Shown piece by piece: positions 34,962 through 44,192 of a DNA stretch of 64,000 nucleotides. Each line of letters opens with the position of its first letter. Positions within the stretch are counted from its first letter, which is position 1. Source of the DNA: an uncultured Lachnospiraceae bacterium (lineage in GTDB: Bacteria; Bacillota; Clostridia; Lachnospirales; Lachnospiraceae); the NCBI GenBank assembly GCA_910588655.1, contig CAJUPJ010000013.1, positions 1 to 64,000 on the forward strand, read 5' to 3'. A program made the position numbers and the translations under genes. Under the pieces are notes generated by a model. It was not told where the DNA came from. It saw nothing but the letters and a program-made list of their open reading frames with translations, and ran no database searches.

Positions 34962-35259
34962 ATAATTTACAATTATTTTATATTTGTGCAAGGACGGACG
35001 GTTTCTGTGCCAGAGCCAGAATATTCCATAAAAGGGGCACGCTTCCGCTACGTTAACCCACGCAACGGCACATAAAGCCAGATATATAATGCCCAGAATA
35101 AACTAACGTTTATTCCGTAACATTATATATCTGGCTTAAATGCCGGCGGGGTTAAAGTGCCCCTTTTATGGAATATTACTGGCATCTGGCACGCAAAACC
35201 TGCCATTACAAACCAGCAAATTTGCACAAAAACACAAAAATAAAATAACTGCAAATTAT
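34962..35259 (-). repeat. Long hairpin repeat, arm C (first arm of composite 2)
   Basis: Ends ATAATTTACAATTAT and ATAACTGCAAATTAT. Contains GGACGGACGG, stem ATTCCATAAAAGGGGCAC / GTGCCCCTTTTATGGAAT, core GCTTCCGCTACGTTAACCC facing GGCGGGGTTAAAG, and a long tip ending AAAC-GTTA-GTTT on the core strand. It lies 85 bases upstream of the MerR gene start. Confidence 0.85.
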
Positions 35260-35363
35260 GGGAGGTGGCAAGCCATTCTGCTAGTCACATATCACATTGC
35301 CTGCAAGCAGGCATTAGCAACTTGCCATTACTTTCCGTACGTCTAAATCATCTTCCCTGCAGC
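35260..35363 (-). repeat. Linker of composite repeat 2, reversed
   Basis: Read on the minus strand it has GATTTAGACGTACGGAAA and then GCAGAATGG before GCCACCTCCC, matching the landmarks of the linkers at 10468-10587 and 44063-44192. So this composite lies in the opposite orientation. A small palindrome TGCCTGCAAGCAGGCA is in the middle. Confidence 0.65.
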
Positions 35364-35859
35364 ATAATTTCCAGTTATACTAGCAAAGGCTTTTTTGTGA
35401 TTTTGCCAGAAAACAGCAGGAGTTACGTGTTCCAGCTAATATTATTATATAACAGAGACACTGTTGTGTGGGCTGGCATAACGCAATGTCATTTAGTTAA
35501 GAGTTTAAGTGGAAATTGTTTATAAATTACCAAAGTGTAGATTGCTGGTAAATTCCAAATGTGCTTCCATGAAAAAGCTGTACGAAGCCGCTGGTGCTTA
35601 AGCCCTGTACTAAAATGTTCCGCAGGAACATTAAGGGCTTTATGCACCATTGCGTGCGAGTCCAAGCGGAAGCGTGCTTTTTTCATGGAAGGCACTTTGG
35701 ATTTGCCAGCACATACAATACATGATATTTTTAAACAATTCCCCTTAACTAAATGACATTGCGTTATATTTGAATAGCACAATCCTGCCTTGTCATGTAA
35801 TAATTTAGAAGAACATGTAAACCTGCGTTAATACACCAAAACAAAATAACTGGAAATTA
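35364..35859 (+). repeat. Long hairpin repeat, arm D, interrupted by a nested element
   Basis: Starts with a perfect ATAATTTCCAGTTAT and ends ATAACTGGAAATTA. The left half (AACAGCAGG, TTCCAGCTAATATTATTA) and right half (CATGTAATAATTTAG, AACCTGCGT) match the arm at 58.25-58.49 kb. The tip is deleted and another inverted-repeat element (35478-35767) is inserted in the core after GTTGTGTGGGCTGGC. The far end supplies the TAA stop (35857-35859) of the ABC exporter gene. Confidence 0.8.
35478..35767 (+). mobile_element. Nested MITE-like element with 24-bp perfect inverted ends
   Basis: Perfect 24-bp terminal inverted repeats at 35478-35501 and 35744-35767 (outer bases ATAACGCAATG). If the outermost TA is counted as target, the insertion has a TA duplication, as with IS630/mariner-type elements. 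Inside is a hairpin CTTCCATGAAAAAGC / GCTTTTTTCATGGAAG, AAGCCC / GGGCTT, tip ATGTTCC-GCA-GGAACAT and a core ending AAGCGGAAGCGTGC, shared with the host repeat family although the ends differ. The ~95-codon frame inside is not credible as a gene. Confidence 0.75.
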
Positions 35860-37659
35860 CATACGGCACTTTGGATTTGCCAGCTGGTAGTACATGCCTT
35901 TCTTCTGCATAAGTTCTTCATGGCTTCCATCTTCCATTATGCCTTTGTTGTCAATATACAAAATCCTGTCTGCATTTTGTATTGTTGACAGCCTGTGGGC
36001 TATTATAAAACAGGTTTTTCCTTTAAGCACTGTTGTAAAGAGTTTCTGTACAAGCCTTTCTGTTTCTGTATCAATATTACTTGTTGCTTCATCAAGTATA
36101 ATAATATCAGGATCCATAAGCAGAAGCCTTGCAAATGAAAGAAGCTGCTTTTCACCAGCAGAAAGTTCTGTACCTTCACTTGATATAACTGTATGGTACC
36201 CTTCTTTCTTTTTCATAATAAAGTCATGTGCAAATACCTTCTTAGCGGCATCCATGCACTCTTCATCAGTTGCATCTGGTCTTGAGAAGCGGATATTCTC
36301 AATAATTTCACCACTGAAAAGAAATGTGTCCTGCATCATTACCCCGACACTGCCCCTTAATGAATTAAGGGTTACATCCCTTATATCAGTACCATCAATT
36401 AAAACACTTCCACTGTCAATATCATAGAAACGGCTTAAAAGGCTCACTATTGTAGTTTTTCCTGCACCTGTAGGGCCAACAAGCGCAACCATCTGCCCAG
36501 GTTTTACAGCCAGGTTTACATTCTGTAGGACTGGCATACCCTCTACATATGAGAATGTAACTTCTTTAAATTCTACTGCACCGCCTGTTACACACAGCTC
36601 TGCCGCATCTTCTTTATCCCTGATATCACTTTCAGTACCAAGAACTTCAAATATACGCTCTATATTAGAAGTTATGCTGGCTACTGACTGGAGCTGCTGG
36701 CACACTACATATATTGCATCAGAAAACCGCTGCATATAAGTAGTAATTACTACAAGTGCCCCTAACGAAAACCCTGCACCAATATTATTTGTAATAATAA
36801 ATAACGCTGTTATATACATTGCAACGCTGCAAAGAATTCTTACTCCTGCAAATGACAGCGGAAAGAAAAGTTCGCGGTATCTTGTTGTATTCATAAATGC
36901 TTTATGGTATTTTTCTGAAAGCTCTATAAATATCTCATCATTTAATGCTTCCCTGTTAAATGCCTTTATTACTTCAAGCCCGTTTATATCCTCTGCCACA
37001 AATGCTGTCCTGTTGCTCATTTTATTACGGTCAATACGTGAATAGCGGTGCAGCGCTTTTGCAACAGCCCATAACAGCATGGCAAGCGGTATGCTTACAA
37101 CAATGCCCATTACTGCCATGCGTATTTCAACAAAACATATGCATATTACAGTAATTACCATTACAAGTACCCTGTCTATTACACGCAGCAGGTTATTTAT
37201 AAAGAAATTCGCTATCTCATCCGTATAATTTGTAATACGCACAAGTATTTTACCTGTTGGCCTGCTGTCATAGTAATCAAAGCTTAGTTCCATAAGCTTT
37301 GCAAATAAATCTTCTCTGAGCCGGCATACAATATTATTGCCAATTGTTGTAGCAGTTTTTGAAGAAAAATAATCTGCAATTACTGAACCAAGGCTTAATG
37401 TAATCCATAAACTTAATAAAATTACTGCTTTGCTCCCCGCATTATCTGGTACTGCCCCGTTATCTGGCAGTACCTCATTAATAATTTCCATATTAATTGC
37501 AGTTGGCACAAGTGACAGCAATGCTGCACCCGAAAGCAGTACCGCCGCTTTTACATAATCCCGCTTATACTCTGCTGCATATGATAACAGGCGTTTAAAC
37601 ATAAAACCATTAAATTTTTCTTCTAATATCTCATCTTCATAATACAAGTTCCTGCCCAT
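35857..37659 (-). CDS. ABC exporter half-transporter, canonical NBD (heterodimer subunit 2)
   Basis: 600 residues: six-helix membrane domain (~30-330) and an ATPase domain with Walker A GPTGAGKTT, Q-loop MQDTFLF, signature LSAGEKQLLSFAR, Walker B IIILDEATSNID with the catalytic Glu, and switch His in IIAHRLSTI. With the preceding gene it forms a BmrCD/LmrCD-type heterodimeric exporter, probably for drugs or lipophilic compounds. The start MGRNLYYEDE has GGAGG eight bases upstream and lies 23 bases inside the previous gene. Its stop codon is part of a repeat element's end. Confidence 0.93.
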   Translation of the reverse strand: MGRNLYYEDEILEEKFNGFMFKRLLSYAAEYKRDYVKAAVLLSGAALLSLVPTAINMEIINEVLPDNGAVPDNAGSKAVILLSLWITLSLGSVIADYFSSKTATTIGNNIVCRLREDLFAKLMELSFDYYDSRPTGKILVRITNYTDEIANFFINNLLRVIDRVLVMVITVICICFVEIRMAVMGIVVSIPLAMLLWAVAKALHRYSRIDRNKMSNRTAFVAEDINGLEVIKAFNREALNDEIFIELSEKYHKAFMNTTRYRELFFPLSFAGVRILCSVAMYITALFIITNNIGAGFSLGALVVITTYMQRFSDAIYVVCQQLQSVASITSNIERIFEVLGTESDIRDKEDAAELCVTGGAVEFKEVTFSYVEGMPVLQNVNLAVKPGQMVALVGPTGAGKTTIVSLLSRFYDIDSGSVLIDGTDIRDVTLNSLRGSVGVMMQDTFLFSGEIIENIRFSRPDATDEECMDAAKKVFAHDFIMKKKEGYHTVISSEGTELSAGEKQLLSFARLLLMDPDIIILDEATSNIDTETERLVQKLFTTVLKGKTCFIIAHRLSTIQNADRILYIDNKGIMEDGSHEELMQKKGMYYQLANPKCRM

Positions 37660-39454
37660 GCACAAACACCTCCGTATCCATCTGCATCTTGTAAATATTT
37701 GCATATTTCCCGTTTAATTCCATAAGCTCATCAAAAGTGCCACGTTCAGCAACTTTCCCATTTTCCAGGAAAATGATTTCATCAAAATCTTTAAGTGCTA
37801 CTGCCCTGTGAGTTGCCATAACCAGAGTCCTGCCCTGGAAATGGCTGTCAAGGCTTTTAAAGATTTTGCTTTCTGTTTCAATATCAAGTGCACTTGTACA
37901 GTCATCAAGAATTGTGACTGGTGCATTTTTTAAAAGTGCCCTTGCAATGGCAACACGCTGTTTCTGCCCTCCAGAAAGCCCGAAACCTTTCTCACCAATA
38001 ATAGTGTTATATCCGTCTGGAAAACCATATGCAAATTCGCTGACCTGTGCTATTTCACCACAGGCAAGCACTTCCTCCTCTGGTGCGCCAGGGTTATAAT
38101 ATGCAATATTTGCAGCAATGGAATTTGAAAACAAAAAGACATTCTGCATTGCATAGCCATATGCTTTTGCAATTTCATTGCGGCTGTATTCTTTAATATC
38201 TGCCCCGTCAATTGTAATAGTACCGTCCTCAAATTCTTCAAAAGCCTGCATTACACGCAGAAGCACTGACTTGCCGCTCCCTGTCTTTCCCATAATCCCC
38301 ACTTTCTTTCCATAAGGGATATCAAGCGAAACATCATCTAAAAGCTCATTGCCATCCGCTTTTGCACTTATATGTGACAGTACAATGTGTGGTGTTTCTG
38401 ATACTTTTTTATCACCATAGAGTGCAGAAATTTCATCCTTTTTATCAAGAAGCCCATACAGTCTTTTTGCACTTACACTCTGCTCCTGGGCATCTGCCAT
38501 CATAAAAATAATATCTACAAAATTGCCACAGATTGATACAAGATATGTAAGAAATGCTGTATATTCACCTGTTGTCATCTTAAATCTTGTTGCCAGCCAT
38601 ATGCTTAGTACCATACTGGCAAGCATTACAAACTGGTCTGTTGTATCAAATGCAACGAAATATTTATACTGCTTTATACTGAAACCTGTTGAAAAATCCC
38701 TTAACTCCCTGCTCTTTTCATTAAACCTTCCAGCCCTTAAGCCTTCCCTTGCATATGCCTTAATTGTCCTTATGCCATAAATGCTTTCCTGCGTTTCTGT
38801 ATTTAATGCTGAATTTCTCTCCCAGAGCTTGCCATACATTTCACCACACAGCTTTAAAAATTTCCTGGTTATTATCCCAAAAATAACAAGTGTCAGGAAT
38901 GGCAGGAGCATAAGCCATATACTAATGCGTGAAAGCATTATTGAAGCAGTTATAATATAGAATAAACAGTCAATTATAAACGGGATAGTTGCAACATGGA
39001 AATTACGGATATTCTCTGCATCAGAATTTACAATAGTAATTAAATCGCCTGTACTGTATTCTTTAAGAAGCGGCATGCCAAATGAATTTATCTTCCTTAA
39101 TACATCAAGACGTATCTTGTTGTCACATTTTATAGAAAAATAATGCGCCATATTCCAGCGCAGGTAAAATGTAACAAAATATAAAAGCAGAAATAATAAA
39201 AATACACCTGTAAGAATAAACATCATCTGCCATAAATTACCTGGTGGTATATCCTTTACCAGAAAGGCAAATATACTGCTGTTTTCTGCTGGCTCTGCAC
39301 CAAGTGCAGGATTAATTACATTGTCCACAATTAATGTTACAATCTGCGGCTCTACAATCTGTATAAGCCCTTGTGTAAGCCCAAACAGAATACATATAGC
39401 CAGAATCCCATAAATTCTTTTATAATATGGATATGATTTCTTTAGAATTTCCAT
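37637..39454 (-). CDS. ABC exporter half-transporter, degenerate NBD (heterodimer subunit 1)
   Basis: 605 residues: membrane domain with six segments (~15-320), then Walker A GKTGSGKS, signature LSGGQKQRVAIAR, Walker B VTILDDCTSALD and switch His in MATHRAVAL. The residue after the Walker B Asp is Asp rather than Glu, the degenerate site that marks one subunit of asymmetric exporters such as TM287/288 and BmrCD. It is co-translated with the next gene. AGGGAGGT precedes ATG. A GC-rich hairpin (TGCCGCCCCCGGCGGCA, 39482-39504) lies in the region upstream of the start. Confidence 0.93.
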   Translation of the reverse strand: MEILKKSYPYYKRIYGILAICILFGLTQGLIQIVEPQIVTLIVDNVINPALGAEPAENSSIFAFLVKDIPPGNLWQMMFILTGVFLLFLLLYFVTFYLRWNMAHYFSIKCDNKIRLDVLRKINSFGMPLLKEYSTGDLITIVNSDAENIRNFHVATIPFIIDCLFYIITASIMLSRISIWLMLLPFLTLVIFGIITRKFLKLCGEMYGKLWERNSALNTETQESIYGIRTIKAYAREGLRAGRFNEKSRELRDFSTGFSIKQYKYFVAFDTTDQFVMLASMVLSIWLATRFKMTTGEYTAFLTYLVSICGNFVDIIFMMADAQEQSVSAKRLYGLLDKKDEISALYGDKKVSETPHIVLSHISAKADGNELLDDVSLDIPYGKKVGIMGKTGSGKSVLLRVMQAFEEFEDGTITIDGADIKEYSRNEIAKAYGYAMQNVFLFSNSIAANIAYYNPGAPEEEVLACGEIAQVSEFAYGFPDGYNTIIGEKGFGLSGGQKQRVAIARALLKNAPVTILDDCTSALDIETESKIFKSLDSHFQGRTLVMATHRAVALKDFDEIIFLENGKVAERGTFDELMELNGKYANIYKMQMDTEVFVHGQELVL

Positions 39455-39713
39455 TTATACCTCCCTCTCATAAAAATCCCCATGCCGCCCCCGGCGGCAT
39501 AAATAGTGATGAAATAACATGAAGCAACAAGTAATGGGCTTATTTTAATATACCAGCTATATAAATTCAAGCCCGGAAAAGCTTAAAAATTTCTATAATT
39601 ATTCTTTAGCACCTGGAAGGCAGAAAATTTAATATTGTTTTTTATAATAATTCATGTATAATAATCTTTGTGGTTTGATATTCTTTTATTACATAGTTAC
39701 AGAGGAGGTAGGC

Positions 39714-41558
39714 ATGGCCAGCTACAATGTAAACAATAGGAACAAAAAGGAAAAAGAGGAAAAGAAATTTTCTTTTTTCCTTATATTACCAGTTATAGCA
39801 GTTTTAGCAATAATCCCGCTTATTACATTTTATTACAAATATGACACTAAACTTGACCAGTTTGAGTGGTACAGCGGGCCTGTAAAACAAACTGATTTTT
39901 TCTTGTATTATAAATCAGTTGCCCTGATTCTTGTATCAGTATATATGGTTTTTGCTGTTATATATATGGTTTTGGGCGAAGAAAGGAAATTTGCCTGGGA
40001 TAAAAAACTAATCCCGCTTCTTATATATGCCATAATTTCATTTATATCAGCCATTGCTTCTAAATACTCATACTTTTCATTTAATGGTATATATGAACAG
40101 TTTGAGCCAGTATGGGTTTTAATAGGATATTTTATAATTGTGTACTACTGTTTCTTTGTATTCCAGGAAGAAACGGTACTGCGGCGTACTATGAGATGGT
40201 TTATAGCAGGTATTTCCATAATGGCAGCACTTGGATTAAGCCAGGCATTTAAACATGATTTCCTGCGTACAGAAATGGGACAGAAGCTTATTTCGCCAGA
40301 AACAGGGCTTGAATTTAAATTTGAACTTGGACGTGCATACCTTACAGTATATAACCCTAACTACGTAGGTTTTTATGCAACCCTGGTTGTACCTGTACTT
40401 GTTGCACTTATATTTACAACTAAAAAGCTCTGGTGCCGTATTGGTTATGCATTTCTTGCAGTTTCACTTGTAATTATACTTTTTGCATCACAGTCACGTG
40501 CAGGTGTTATTACAATAATAGTTTCACTGGTTATTATGCTTCTTTGCATGCGCAAAGTATTCCTTAAAAACTGGAAAATAACGGTTATTGCTATTGCTGT
40601 ATTTGCAGTTGCCTTTATTGGCATAAATGTAATGAACCAGAATATACTTATTGACCGTATGAAATCCATGTTTTCTACTACACCAGAAACACATCCGCTG
40701 GAAAGCATAGTTACTAACGATGATAACGTAACTATTAAATATAATGGTAATTCCCTTGTATTTAAAGTTGAACAGGATGAAGCTAATAATGATATTTTCA
40801 ACCTTGAAGATGGAAGTGGCAGCCCTGTAAGTTACAGTGCTACAGAAGACAATTCTGCTTATAAAATAGATGATACCCGTTTTCCTTTTACATTTTCATC
40901 AGTAAGAGTGCCAAAATCATTTTATGGTTTCTTAGTAACCATTGACGGGCAGCCTTGGTATTTTTCAAACCTGATGAAACCAAATAATAAGACTTATTAT
41001 GCACTTGGCGGCAATATGTCTTTAATGAAGCTTACAGAACATGAGAAATCCCTTGATTTCCTTGAAAACCATTACCATTTTGCCAACGGGCGTGGTTATA
41101 TATGGGCAAGGACTTTGCCACTTTTAAAGAAATATTTCCTGCTTGGCTCAGGCCCTGAAACATTTGTAATTGCATTTCCAAATAATGACCTGGTAGGTCT
41201 GTATAATTCATGGCACCAGAATGAAATAGTTACAAAACCACACTGCCTGTACTTACAGACTGCTGTACAGACAGGCGTTCCTTCATTAATTGCACTGCTT
41301 TTATTCTTTATATTTTATATTGTGAGCAGCTTTACAATTTACTGGAAACACAGTTATGAAGGTTATCTGCCTAAAATCGGGGTTGCTATACTGGCAAGCT
41401 CTATCGGGTATATGATACTTGCACTTACCAATGATTCATGTGTGGCTACATCACCTATATTCTTTGCATTAATAGGTATAGGGCTTGGAATTAATTACAG
41501 GTTAAAAAAAGATATAAAAAATAACAAATTACAGGCAGATGTGCAGAATAACGCTTAA
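39714..41558 (+). CDS. O-antigen ligase/polymerase-like (Wzy_C) membrane protein
   Basis: 614 residues with roughly 12 hydrophobic segments and a ~200-residue extracellular loop (~315-505). The stretch VYNPNYVGFYATLVVPVLVAL and FASQSRAGVITIIVSL is the conserved Wzy_C/WaaL region, and the RGYIWARTLPLLKKYFLLGSGPETF loop is typical of polymerases that join surface-glycan units. It likely polymerises or ligates an exopolysaccharide or glycosylates a protein at the outer face. The start follows GAGGAGGT; an upstream in-frame ATG lacks a site. A CgeB-like glycosyltransferase follows after 33 bases. Confidence 0.85.
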   Translation: MASYNVNNRNKKEKEEKKFSFFLILPVIAVLAIIPLITFYYKYDTKLDQFEWYSGPVKQTDFFLYYKSVALILVSVYMVFAVIYMVLGEERKFAWDKKLIPLLIYAIISFISAIASKYSYFSFNGIYEQFEPVWVLIGYFIIVYYCFFVFQEETVLRRTMRWFIAGISIMAALGLSQAFKHDFLRTEMGQKLISPETGLEFKFELGRAYLTVYNPNYVGFYATLVVPVLVALIFTTKKLWCRIGYAFLAVSLVIILFASQSRAGVITIIVSLVIMLLCMRKVFLKNWKITVIAIAVFAVAFIGINVMNQNILIDRMKSMFSTTPETHPLESIVTNDDNVTIKYNGNSLVFKVEQDEANNDIFNLEDGSGSPVSYSATEDNSAYKIDDTRFPFTFSSVRVPKSFYGFLVTIDGQPWYFSNLMKPNNKTYYALGGNMSLMKLTEHEKSLDFLENHYHFANGRGYIWARTLPLLKKYFLLGSGPETFVIAFPNNDLVGLYNSWHQNEIVTKPHCLYLQTAVQTGVPSLIALLLFFIFYIVSSFTIYWKHSYEGYLPKIGVAILASSIGYMILALTNDSCVATSPIFFALIGIGLGINYRLKKDIKNNKLQADVQNNA

Positions 41559-41591
41559 ATAACTTGTACAGGATTTTAAAGGGGTTTAATT

Positions 41592-42785
41592 ATGAATATT
41601 TTATATCCACAATGGAAAAGTTTTGGCGTGGAAGATATTACAGAAGCATTTGAATTACTAGGGCATACTGTTATACAATATCCACATGAACCATCTAACT
41701 ACCGCATTGACCCGAAATACAAGTCAGAATTAAAGAAATATATACGTGCAGAAGGAATAGACCTGGTATTTACTTCAAACTATTTCCCAGTAATATCAGA
41801 CGCATGTAATGAAGCAAAAATCATTTATATATCATGGTGTTATGACAGTCCCCTTGTACTTACGTACTCCAGGACAGTTTTTAACCCATGTAACAGGATA
41901 TTTATATTTGACTCACAGATGGTCTATGACCTGGACTGCCTGGGCGTGAAAAATGTATTTTACATGCCTATGGCAGTAAATGCCAGAAGGCTTGCACAAA
42001 TGTCCGCAACACCAGAGCAGAAAAAGATTATTGAAGCTGATGTATCTTTTGTAGGTTCTCTTTACACCGAAAAACACACCCTTTATGACAGGATGGAAAA
42101 ACTGGATGCACATACACGTGGATACCTGGAAGGTGTAATGGCATCACAGATGCTTGTATATGGCTATAATTTTATAGAAGAGGCCCTTACACCTGCCATT
42201 ATGGAAAAAATGCAGGAGGCAATGCCGCTTGAAACCAATATTGGCGGGATGGAAACACCAGGCTACACATATGCTAATTATTTCCTTTGCAGGAAAATAA
42301 CACAGACAGAACGTACAGAAATACTGGGTGGCATAAGCCACATGTTAAAAGATACCACTCTTCCTGGCGGAATACCTGCAATGCCACTTAAGCTTTATAC
42401 ACCAGGGGAAACACCATTCCTGCCAGATGTAAAAAACATGGGTACAATACACTATATGTATGAAATGCCACTAGTTTTCCAGAACAGCAAAATAAACTTA
42501 AATATTACATTGAGGAGCATTAAAAACGGAATTCCTTTAAGGGCAATGGATATAATGGGTGCTGGAGGCTTCCTGCTTACTAACTACCAGAATGACTTTG
42601 ACAGGCATTTTATAGATGGTGAGGACTTTGTAAGCTATTCCAGCAGGGAAGATTTATATAATAAAACCAGGTACTATCTTAAACATAATGACGAACGCAG
42701 GGATATTGCAAGAAATGGCTGCAAAGCTGTGCGTGAAAACCACACATACGAAAAAAGGCTTGCAGAAATGCTTGATACAATATAA
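41592..42785 (+). CDS. CgeB-family glycosyltransferase (DUF3880-like)
   Basis: 397 residues. The N-terminal half (LYPQWKSFGVEDITEAFELLGH, DLVFTSNYFPVISDACNE, YISWCYDSPLVL, IFIFDSQMVYDL, FYMPMAVN, DVSFVGSLY) is the DUF3880 pattern, and the C-terminal half (NSKINLNITLRSIKNGIPLRAMDIMGAGGFLLTNY, ARNGCKAVRENHTYEKRL) is a GT-B glycosyltransferase domain as in the spore-maturation protein CgeB. Probably transfers a sugar for a surface polymer or a glycoprotein together with the preceding polymerase. Ribosome-binding site AAAGGGG. A strong hairpin follows the stop. Confidence 0.85.
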   Translation: MNILYPQWKSFGVEDITEAFELLGHTVIQYPHEPSNYRIDPKYKSELKKYIRAEGIDLVFTSNYFPVISDACNEAKIIYISWCYDSPLVLTYSRTVFNPCNRIFIFDSQMVYDLDCLGVKNVFYMPMAVNARRLAQMSATPEQKKIIEADVSFVGSLYTEKHTLYDRMEKLDAHTRGYLEGVMASQMLVYGYNFIEEALTPAIMEKMQEAMPLETNIGGMETPGYTYANYFLCRKITQTERTEILGGISHMLKDTTLPGGIPAMPLKLYTPGETPFLPDVKNMGTIHYMYEMPLVFQNSKINLNITLRSIKNGIPLRAMDIMGAGGFLLTNYQNDFDRHFIDGEDFVSYSSREDLYNKTRYYLKHNDERRDIARNGCKAVRENHTYEKRLAEMLDTI

Positions 42786-42798
42786 TACTTTATACAGG

Positions 42799-42867
42799 AA
42801 AATGCCAGGCAGCAGTCCCAGTATATATATTATAAATATATACTGGGAAAACTGTACCTGGCATTTT
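42799..42867. terminator. Bidirectional terminator between convergent genes
   Basis: AAAATGCCAGG pairs with CCTGGCATTTT, and an inner stem CCCAGTATATAT / ATATATACTGGG extends it. It lies between the 3' ends of the CgeB-like gene and the flagellin-like gene, with A/T runs on both sides. Confidence 0.85.
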
Positions 42868-42885
42868 ATATGCTTTTATATAATA

Positions 42886-43635
42886 TTACATACCTAAAAG
42901 TTTAGATACCATATCCTGCTGCATCTGCATCTGCTGGCTCTGCACAAAATAGCCATACTGCTGCATTACCTCACCCTTCTTCTGTTCAGTCATATACTGT
43001 CCTACATCAAGGTCTTCAATACTTGACATTGAAGAAACCATATTTTCAGAAGAAATATTGCCCGTATTTACACTAACTTCCACAGCGTTGCTCTGTGCAC
43101 CTAATGAACTTCTGGCGCTGCTGACTTTCTCAAGCGCATCATCAATTGTAGAAATATCAAACTTGCCAGTAACACTGTAATCCTTAATTCCAAGGTTCTC
43201 AAGTGTCATATCTTCCATTTTAATTGACAGCCCTCCGCCCTGCGGATTAAGTGCAAGGTGCATATCAGCCATACTGCCGTCTAAAAGATGCTTTGTATTA
43301 AACTGTGTATCCCTTGCTATGCTTGTTATATGTTCCTTTAACTGGTCAATTTCCTTCTGCATGGACTGCCTGTCAGAATCAGAATAAATAGCTGTGCTTG
43401 AAGCCTGCACGCTTAATTCCCTTATGCGCTGGAGGCTGTCTGTAATGTTTGAAAGAGCTTCATCTGCTGTCTTGACAGCACTTAAGCCATCTTCACCATT
43501 CCTTACACCCTGCTCATATCCTTTAGCCTGTGACAAATGCTTCTGTGCAATGGCAGAACCAGCAGGGTCATCCGTTACACGCTTCGTAAAAGAAGCATTA
43601 TAATTGTTATTTACTGATGAAATACTGGTACTCAT
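42886..43635 (-). CDS. Flagellin-like protein with a shortened N-terminal helix
   Basis: 249 residues. The core matches flagellin: VTDDPAGSAIAQKHLSQAKGYEQGVRNGEDGLSAVKTADEAL, RIRELSVQASS, DRQSMQKEIDQLKEHITSIARDTQFNTKHLLDG, and a C-terminal SSIEDLDVGQYMTEQKKGEVMQQYGYFVQSQ. Normal flagellins have ~35 more residues at the start (the D0 helix with LNKSLEKLSSG); here MSTSISSVNNNYNASFTKRV leads directly into the DDPAG segment. The promoter looks like sigma-A, not the flagellar sigma-28 type. It may be a minor filament protein or one with another role. GGGG precedes ATG. Confidence 0.85.
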   Translation of the reverse strand: MSTSISSVNNNYNASFTKRVTDDPAGSAIAQKHLSQAKGYEQGVRNGEDGLSAVKTADEALSNITDSLQRIRELSVQASSTAIYSDSDRQSMQKEIDQLKEHITSIARDTQFNTKHLLDGSMADMHLALNPQGGGLSIKMEDMTLENLGIKDYSVTGKFDISTIDDALEKVSSARSSLGAQSNAVEVSVNTGNISSENMVSSMSSIEDLDVGQYMTEQKKGEVMQQYGYFVQSQQMQMQQDMVSKLLGM

Positions 43636-43678
43636 AAAATCACCCCACTTCCATTAATTACATTATCTGGATAATTAT

Positions 43679-43707
43679 ATTATATGTTAGAAATACAAAA
43701 ACATCAA
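43679..43707 (-). promoter_or_regulatory. Sigma-A-type promoter of the flagellin-like gene
   Basis: On the minus strand TTGATG, 17 bases, TATAAT, 44 bases ahead of the start. No sigma-28 box (GCCGATAA-like) was seen in this leader. Confidence 0.65.
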
Positions 43708-43771
43708 GACACAATTAGGATAATTTACGTCCGTTTCATAAATTCTTATACAAGAAACTTACAGATATAAG

Positions 43772-44062
43772 ATAATTTCCAGTTATCTTTTGTTGGAGGA
43801 CGGACGCAGGGTCAGGTGTTCCACTAAATTATTCCATGACAGGGCACGTTCCCACTACGTCAGCCCACGCAACGGCACATAAAGCCCATATATCCCAAAG
43901 GAAACTTACATTTCCTCTGGAACATATGGGCTTAAATGCCGGCGGTGCTGAAGTGCGCCTGTCATGGAATAATATTAGATGGCACACCGGAAACCTGCTG
44001 TACACCAACAAACACAAAAAATATAACATACATGTAAAATAAATACTATAACTGGAAATTAT
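43772..44062 (-). repeat. Long hairpin repeat, arm E (first arm of composite 3)
   Basis: Perfect inverted 15-mers ATAATTTCCAGTTAT and ATAACTGGAAATTAT. Contains GGACGGACGC, stem ATTCCATGACAGG / CCTGTCATGGAAT, core GTTCCCACTACGTCAGCCC facing GCGGTGCTGAAG, and a tip that reads GGAAAT-GTAA-GTTTCC on the core strand. The 45 bases before it resemble those before the truncated copy at 24.79 kb, so the family may extend slightly further. Confidence 0.85.
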
Positions 44063-44192
44063 GGTGTGGGAGAAGTGGCTTAGACGGACGGAAGTACAGT
44101 GATATTATTTTAGTATTAATATACTATATATGAGAACATCAGATGTTACACTGTATAATAAGTGGTTAGAAAAATCATTCCCCTCCACCCCG
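44063..44192 (+). repeat. Conserved linker of composite repeat 3
   Basis: Begins GGTGTGGGAGAAGTGG, carries GCTTAGACGGACGGAA and ends near AATAAGTGGTTAGAAAAATC and ATTCCCCTCC, the landmarks of the composite 1 linker in the same orientation; the AT-rich middle differs. Confidence 0.7.

Noticed and set aside
35489..35782. 97-codon minus-strand frame within the nested element
   Set aside because: It spans the inverted end and hairpin, shows no protein features and has no start signal.
34962..35859. IS200/IS605 or RAYT transposase that could mobilise the hairpins
   Set aside because: No HUH (Y1) transposase gene occurs in the window; the analogy with REP elements rests on structure only.
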